From Nocardia transvalensis NBRC 15921 (lineage in GTDB: Bacteria; Actinomycetota; Actinomycetes; Mycobacteriales; Mycobacteriaceae): 34,925 nt of DNA. The translations under genes and the position numbers were made by a program. Below are positions 34,401-34,925 of this stretch, piece after piece (the first letter of the stretch is position 1; every line of letters starts with the position of its first letter). The notes under the pieces are model-generated. The model was given only the letters and a program-made list of their open reading frames with translations, was not told where the DNA came from and ran no database searches. The stretch spans positions 1 through 34,925 of the forward strand of contig NZ_BAGL01000079.1 in NCBI RefSeq assembly GCF_000308875.1. Direction: 5' to 3'.

Positions 34401-34925
34401 GACGGCGATCGAGGCGACCACCGATTCGACCGAGCGGTCCAGGGCGAGCGCCACGATGTCGCCGGGACCGGTGCCGTGTGAGATGAGTTCTCGCGCAAGC
34501 TGATCCGACCAGTCGTCGACGCGGCGGTAGCTCAGGCTCCGCGAGCCCGCGCGCACGGCGTCACCGTCGGGGCGACGGCGGACGGCCGCGCGGAAGTAGT
34601 CGGCGAGCGTGACCGGCGCGGTGGCGGGTTCGCCGGCCGCGGGCGCCAGGGCGGTCCGCTCGCGATCGTCGAGGAGGTCGATATCGCCGACGACGATCTG
34701 CGGATCGCGGACGACCGCGGACAGGACGGCGAGGAAGCGCCGGGTCAGATGGTCGGCGGTCGCGTCGTCGAACAGATCGGTGGCGTAGCCGAGGCGCAGC
34801 GCGATGCCGTCGGCCCGCCGCTCCCCCGTGTACGACTCGACGAGGGTGAATTGCAGATCCCAGGACGCCGCCCCGGGTTCGATGGCGTCGGCGGTGACGT
34901 CGAGGCCGGGCAGCCGCACGCCGTC
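19437..34925 (-). CDS. Giant non-ribosomal peptide synthetase, five visible modules plus thioesterase (5' end outside window)
   Basis: The frame is open to the right edge (visible 5162 residues), so the start lies beyond the window. Domain order is C(end)-A1-T1-C2-A2-T2-C3-A3-T3-C4-A4-T4-C5-A5-T5-TE. Every T domain has LGGNSL with the phosphopantetheine serine. All four complete C domains have HHIAADG. Every A domain has its A3 core (YTSGSTG or YTSGTTG), YGPTE/YGPSE, YRTGD and the GK(L/I)DR lysine. The TE has GWSLGG and a C-terminal SHVE histidine. Module repeat length is about 3.14-3.18 kb. There is no epimerase, methyltransferase, ketosynthase or reductase domain, and C domains look like the L-acceptor/L-donor type by style. 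Since this is the end of the assembly line, the peptide is released here, by hydrolysis or cyclisation. The product is unknown. It is separated by 209 bp from sigK and shares no obvious function with it. Confidence 0.95.
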   Translation of the reverse strand, partial: DGVRLPGLDVTADAIEPGAASWDLQFTLVESYTGERRADGIALRLGYATDLFDDATADHLTRRFLAVLSAVVRDPQIVVGDIDLLDDRERTALAPAAGEPATAPVTLADYFRAAVRRRPDGDAVRAGSRSLSYRRVDDWSDQLARELISHGTGPGDIVALALDRSVESVVASIAVTKTGAAFLPIDRRYPQDRILHMVSDSRARLGITSGDPAALPDATTWLPMPEFTGTGSRPITDRDRLRPTGIDDVAYVIYTSGTTGLPKGVAVTHRGLHSFATEQQRRYRVDEQSRTLHFASPSFDASILEILMALCGPATMVIAPTDVYGGDELAELLDREHITHAFVTPAALASIEAARWPLPRLRCLVVGGEACGAELVEAWAPGRTMLNAYGPTEATVAAIISEPMRPGDPVVLGDGPIRGAGLAVLDHRMHPVPPGVTGELYLAGAGLARGYQHRPGLTAQRFVANPFGGGGARLYRTGDLARWTAAGQLTLVGRADDQVKIRGFRIELSEINAVVSACRDVRFAHSEVRRDPSGTPRIVTYVAVVDGTELDVEAIRGRAADRLPAHMMPSAFVELPSIPVTPAGKLDRKALPEPDFGLSVPAGREPATPTEILVAAVMADIVGHTPVFADHNFFELGGNSLSATQLVSRVGAATHRKLPVRAVFEHPTPAGLAAVLDSADRGGPVLGRRERPARVPLSMAQQRLWFLNRFDTSSGAYNIPIALRLRGDLDVVALRHALRDVVERHESLRTIFPDSGDGPAQVVVAAESAAITPPVLFVPADRVESRVRALARRGFDLTTDIPLRGELLRTGDHEFVLVLVVHHIAADGWSMTPLATDVAAAYQARHAGRPPEWPPLIVQYADYTLWQHEMLGDETDSGSVAATQLEYWRGALAGLPECLDLPTDRPRPAVASHAGATVISRIGAETHARLADLARAHDASVFMVLHAALAILLARLTGGADVPIGTPIAGRADEQLERLVGMFVGTLVLRTEVDEDRSFAEFLEAVREVDLNAYAHADIPFERLVELLNPTRSTAHHPLFQVMLSVHNAGPVQLRLPNMDIELEQADSGIAKFDLQFELTETQTADRRPDGIEVRLDYATDLFDQRTAQQIVRRYLLALDAVVSDPAASVAAAGVLLDEEYAAVVPARGRGPVTVSTLPDLFAAAAADTDRIAVRSDLAEMSYRELDARSNRLARMLIGRGIGPGDLVALGMTRSVDSIVATIGVAKAGAAYLPVDPNYPQDRIRHMVSDSGARIGLTTDAEAGSLPEGVEWLSVADLFASCAAPITDAERVRPLTADDLAYVIYTSGSTGVPKGVAVTHRGLANFAAEQRDRYGVEPVSRTLHFASPSFDASVLELLMALCAGATMTVAATDIYGGDDLAGLLERERITHAFITPAALASIDATRWPLPQLRTLVVGGEAFGPELVAAWATEHAMFNAYGPSEATVAPALSHALRPGGPIVLGGPIRGVDLIVLDARLRPVPRGVVGELYVGGAGLARGYLRRPGLTAGRFVANPYGGTGTRLYRTGDLVRWTGTGELLFVGRADDQVKIRGFRIELGEITEVIAAHPGIRFAHTEVHSADGTARIVSYVVAGDAVDAAAVRAHAATALPGHMVPAAVMLLPEIPLTPSGKLDRKALPEPVFGADAPGREPATPAEELVAAVMAEVAGLPSIGAEQNFFDIGGNSLSATRVVAMIAARTGARLAVRTVFEAPTPADLAALLDAMDPDALTGHPELVAAERPQRIPLSSAQRRLWFLNRLEPESGAYNIPIALRLRGDLDLEALERAVADVVARHEILRTVFPDSPEGPSQVIAEAIDLDWTRLAPGPDALPEFAAAGFDLTTDPPLRVGLSRVADDEHVLVLVLHHIAADGWSMTPLAADIATAYDARRAGTSPRWEPLPVQYADYSLWQRAVLGEDDDPDSVAARQLDYWRTRLAGLPECLELPADRPRPTVASYRGDVVTATVPAETHEGLLGLARAHDASLFMVLHAALAVLLARSSATSDIAVGTAIAGRTDQRLDQLIGMFVGTLVLRTEIEGRRSFVELLDEVRASDLDAYAHADLPFERLVEELNPARSTAHHPLFQVLLSVHDAAPGALRLPGLEVAAEELNSDVAKWDLQVTLTETFGADQEPAGLELSLTYATDLFDRSTAERFEQRFRRLLAAVVDDAYRAVGDVDLLDDAEHAALVPARGAAAGAPAVLPDIVAAAAARDPERSAIRFGAETLTYRDLDERSNALARSLLARRVGPGDVVAIGLPRSAASIVASVAVAKTGAAYLPIDVRHPEERIRHMLGDSGARVGITSAADAPALPADLFWLVTPETPEHDAAPVTDAERIRPPHVDDVAYVIYTSGSTGLPKGVAVTHRGLANFAAEQRDRYRIDPDARALHFASPSFDASVLEMLLAWGVGATMVIAPTDVYGGDELAALLEREQVTHAFITPAALATIDAERWPLPALRYLVVGGENVGPDLVRRWAGDRNMFDGYGPTETTIMTVISDPLPVDGPVVMGRPIRGTTAVVLDARLRPVPTGVAGELYVSGCGLAQGYLGRSALTAGRFVADPYGRPGERMYRTGDVVRWTAAGDLVFVGRSDDQVKIRGFRIELGEITAVAARCPDIRFAHTEVRSDAAGNPLLVAYVVAADETAGAVAEPVRRYLADRLPSHMVPAAIVVLDSIPLTPNGKLDRAALPDPELDVATAGRAPVTPSEILVAAAMSAVVGHNEIRADHSFFELGGNSLSATQLVARIAAESGQHLPVRSVFENPTPAALGAVLDSVAAQGVSTRPALTVRSRPEHVPLSPAQQRLWFLNRFETGSGAYNIPAALRLRGAIDATILERAIRDVADRHEVLRTVFPDGADGPAQVVTTGDEIGLSIIDVVDGQWLSAAREFGAAGFDLTTEVPMRAALFRIAADEHVLVLVMHHIAADGASLAPLARDIATAYTSRRAGAEPDWTPLPVQYADYSMWQRELLGSEDDPESVAAQQAAYWRRTLADLPECLELPADRRRPPTPTYRGGKTAARIEPAVHRGLSELARRHEASVFMVLHAALAVLLSRLSGRDDVAVGTAVAGRTDHQLTDLVGMFVGTLVLRTRLRATQSFDDLLTVVRENDIDAFAHADLPFERLVELLNPIRSTAYHPLVQVGLALNNQAPARLRLPGVEIVPEDVDANVAQWDLHFGLTESAPDGDDTHGAIEVVVRYAADLFDAETADRFTAQYVRILTDIAANPRVAVGEIDLLDDKERDTLVPARGEPAAETRTLPGLFAAAASDPDRVALREGMAELSYRGLDQRTNRLARILAGRGFGAGDVIALAMARSLDSVVASLAIAKTGAAFLPVDIRHPAERIANMLADAEARIGLTTDDQLATLPGSVEWLSFGDLDDPAVPTGTLAPEELRRSTRAADVAYVIYTSGSTGRPKGVAVTHRGLFNCAEVVRTRFEIDSRSRTLHLASPSFDVAILELLMAWCAGATMVIVSADTYGGDELATVLDHERVTHAVVTPAALATIDTHRWPLPELSTLIIGGEAFDQDLVERWAVGRDVINGYGPSEATIATTFSQPLQPDRPIALGRPMRGVTAVVLDSVLRPVPTGVIGDLYVGGVGLARGYHRRPALTAARFVADPYGVVGDRMYRTGDLVYWTREGELTFVGRSDDQVKVRGFRIELGEVNAVVSGCPGVRFAHTELHRDEAGQARIVTYVVATEETVRALPQRVAERLPAHMVPALVTLESIPLTPTGKLDRKALPQPDFGAETLSSRVPESPNEILVAAAMADIVGRSEVGADHSFFDLGGNSLSATQLSARIATLSGRQLGVRAVFENPTPAALAALLDATADRPALPVLARRDRPVRIPLSVAQQRLWLLNRFDTASGVYNIPTVLRLRSSLDTAALDRAIGDIVARHEALRTVFPDSGDGPSQVVLDVDDAGIALRHIASDADAALGHVRELAAAGFDVRVEPPLRATLVRVAEDEHLLVLVIHHIAADGGSVAPLAADLMTAYEARHAGTAPAWAPLPVQYADFSLWQRDLLGTEDDPASRVTAQLNYWRDVLAGLPECLELPTDRPRPVTPSYAGASVRAEVTAETHAALHELARRHDASAFMVLHATLAVLLYRMSGVGDIAVGTPISGRTEEQLERLIGMFVGTLVLRTPLAADRSFEDTLRAVRAGDLDAFANAEVPFERLVEVLAPVRSTAHNPLFQVMLSVHSSAPTQLRLPGVEIDAEQPDFGIAKFDLQFTAAEAFTAEGRPDGIDLTVTYATDLFDAATADRLAARFTRLLDAAVAGPAEAIGDLAVLSDDETVALAPVRRPSDTTPATLAGLFAAAVALHPAGPAVRYRTEQLGYTEADRITNQLARTLIARGIGPERVVAVGIPRSIHSVLAVLAVAKTGAAFLPVDPAYPRQRKQHMLTDSGASIGLSVLGSRDDLPGGVDWLPLDDPAFAETLRTVSDAPITDDERTARIRTDQPAYLIYTSGSTGIPKGVTVTHAGLANFAAEMNDRCSVVPGSRVLHFASPSFDAAVLELLLALGGAATLIVAPADVYGGAPLRDLLDREEVTHAFVTPAALGTVDPGGLDQLEAVMVGGDRCGPELVRRWAGDSGKRMFNAYGPSEATVAATLTEPMRPGDTVTVGGPVRGFGLLVLDSRLHPVPVGVAGELYLSGPGLARGYHGRRGLTAERFVADPFGVPGDRMYRTGDLVRWTPCDGGPEIEYLGRTDDQVKIRGFRIEFGEIDAVLVERPEVRHALTLGHETGSGTTILASYVALEQGAACTAAELIRHLSERVPGYMVPQAITIVDALPVTAAGKIDRAALPEPELTASASYRAPATPAESALCAAFEIALGADTVGADDNFFELGGNSLLATQVVAIVRERHGLDVPMQAIFLEPTPAGIAARVDAGANSLEAVVDSAFGTMLPLRAGSGTPLFCVHSVTGVAWTYSGLLPHLDPDQPVYGLQMPHLTGDGEGLETVESVGARYAEEIRKVQPHGPYQLLGWSLGGLIAYEIAGQLRQAGEEVALLAMMDTRILAGEPEPEDPTAGELLGALVGDAELGGRDISAEEAAELLRRHGGPFESLTGPQVQRVYDAYLAGTHMGHRFVPTRYDGDLMYFTALADAVPVGEDDWMESSGGADSWRSFVLGEVDEHLIDCSHVEMCNPEPLATIGPILRKRLEERRVR
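19440..20226 (-). other. NRPS thioesterase domain
   Basis: A type I thioesterase of about 260 residues: PLFCVHSVTG at the start, nucleophile serine in LLGWSLGGLIAYE, acid in LAMMDTR and base in IDCSHVEMCNPE. It releases the finished chain. Confidence 0.9.
20280..23410 (-). other. NRPS module 5 (C5-A5-T5)
   Basis: C5 has HHIAADGGS. The A5 pocket is D-A-L-F-M-G-A-V-A, one change from modules 1 and 2. This last A domain is otherwise the most diverged in flanking sequence. Carrier motif is FFELGGNSLLATQV. Confidence 0.8.
23455..26560 (-). other. NRPS module 4 (C4-A4-T4)
   Basis: C4 has HHIAADGAS. The A4 pocket is D-V-L-V-I-G-G-I-A, the most divergent of the five (FDVAILE where the others have FDAS or FDAA). 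Carrier motif is FFDLGGNSL. Confidence 0.8.
26600..29705 (-). other. NRPS module 3 (C3-A3-T3)
   Basis: C3 has HHIAADGWS. The A3-domain pocket is D-A-L-F-V-G-G-I-M, differing from modules 1 and 2 at the last three positions, with DGYGPTE replacing NAYGPTE. Carrier motif is FFELGGNSL. Confidence 0.8.
29755..32850 (-). other. NRPS module 2 (C2-A2-T2)
   Basis: C2 has HHIAADGWS. The A2 pocket is D-A-L-F-V-G-A-V-A, identical to A1, so both should load the same residue. Carrier motif is FFDIGGNSL. Confidence 0.8.
32895..34625 (-). other. NRPS module 1 (A1-T1)
   Basis: Binding-pocket residues read by eye against GrsA are D-A-L-F-V-G-A-V-A. A3 core is YTSGTTGLPKG; carrier motif is FFELGGNSL. The pocket is hydrophobic; I do not name a substrate. 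Confidence 0.8.
34640..34925 (-). other. NRPS: C-terminal remnant of a condensation domain
   Basis: The visible end of this C domain runs from RLPGLDV through WDLQFTL and YATDLFDDATADHL to LLDDRE, the same tail seen in the four complete C domains. Its catalytic HHxxxDG lies beyond the window. Confidence 0.85.

Noticed and set aside
1..34925. Mobile elements, tRNA or rRNA genes, CRISPR arrays, prophage
   Set aside because: I found no transposase, integrase, tRNA-like cloverleaf, rRNA sequence or regularly spaced short repeats.
19437..34925. Siderophore synthetase
   Set aside because: No cyclisation domain, no salicylate or hydroxamate genes and no convincing iron box are present in the window.

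Overview
The window is very GC-rich actinobacterial DNA with tightly packed genes, frequent GTG starts and 4-8 nt stop/start overlaps. A sigK-rskA pair beside an MPT70/MPT83-like fasciclin lipoprotein, mycobacterial-type hydrolases and regulators, and a giant multimodular NRPS point to the Mycobacteriales, most likely Nocardia or a close relative such as Rhodococcus. That placement is inferred from gene content and sequence style. I see no rRNA, tRNA, CRISPR array, insertion sequence or phage gene, and no gap above 300 bases without a gene.

Layout from left to right. (1) 1-345: 3' end of a tachylectin-like repeat protein. (2) 368-2951: a GTG-start TetR regulator diverging from an SDR/DapB-like reductase operon, with two copies of a GTTACA-N3-TGTAAC operator between them. 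(3) 2953-5632: a LysR regulator diverging, across a textbook T-N11-A box, from a 4,5-dihydroxyphthalate-decarboxylase-like gene, followed by a convergent dienelactone hydrolase; together these suggest aromatic acid metabolism. (4) 5828-7582: an HSL-type esterase preceded by a TetR regulator, with a 16-bp perfect palindrome in the esterase leader. (5) 7725-9723: a papain-like cysteine protease fused to six PLL-type lectin blades, followed 28 nt later by a chagasin-type (I42) cysteine protease inhibitor. (6) 9853-13091: PadR, glutaminase and a DHA2-type exporter, the last two overlapping by GTGA. (7) 13149-15130: a carotenoid oxygenase and a membrane protein overlapping by ATGA, diverging from padR across a PadR-consensus ATGT-N8-ACAT operator. 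(8) 15253-19227: a small unknown gene, then (leftward) sigK, rskA, fasciclin lipoprotein and a membrane-anchored molybdopterin oxidoreductase. (9) 19437-34925: the last five modules and thioesterase of a giant NRPS that enters from beyond the right edge.

Two themes stand out. First, four regulator genes of three families each sit next to a legible operator in the adjacent intergenic DNA, so the local circuits can be proposed directly. Second, the lectin-armed cysteine protease and its adjacent inhibitor look like a self-contained effector/protection pair, and neither protein has a visible signal peptide. This is the best candidate here for an undescribed system. The NRPS is also unusual: its five visible adenylation domains have almost the same predicted binding pocket, and there is no epimerase or methyltransferase domain.
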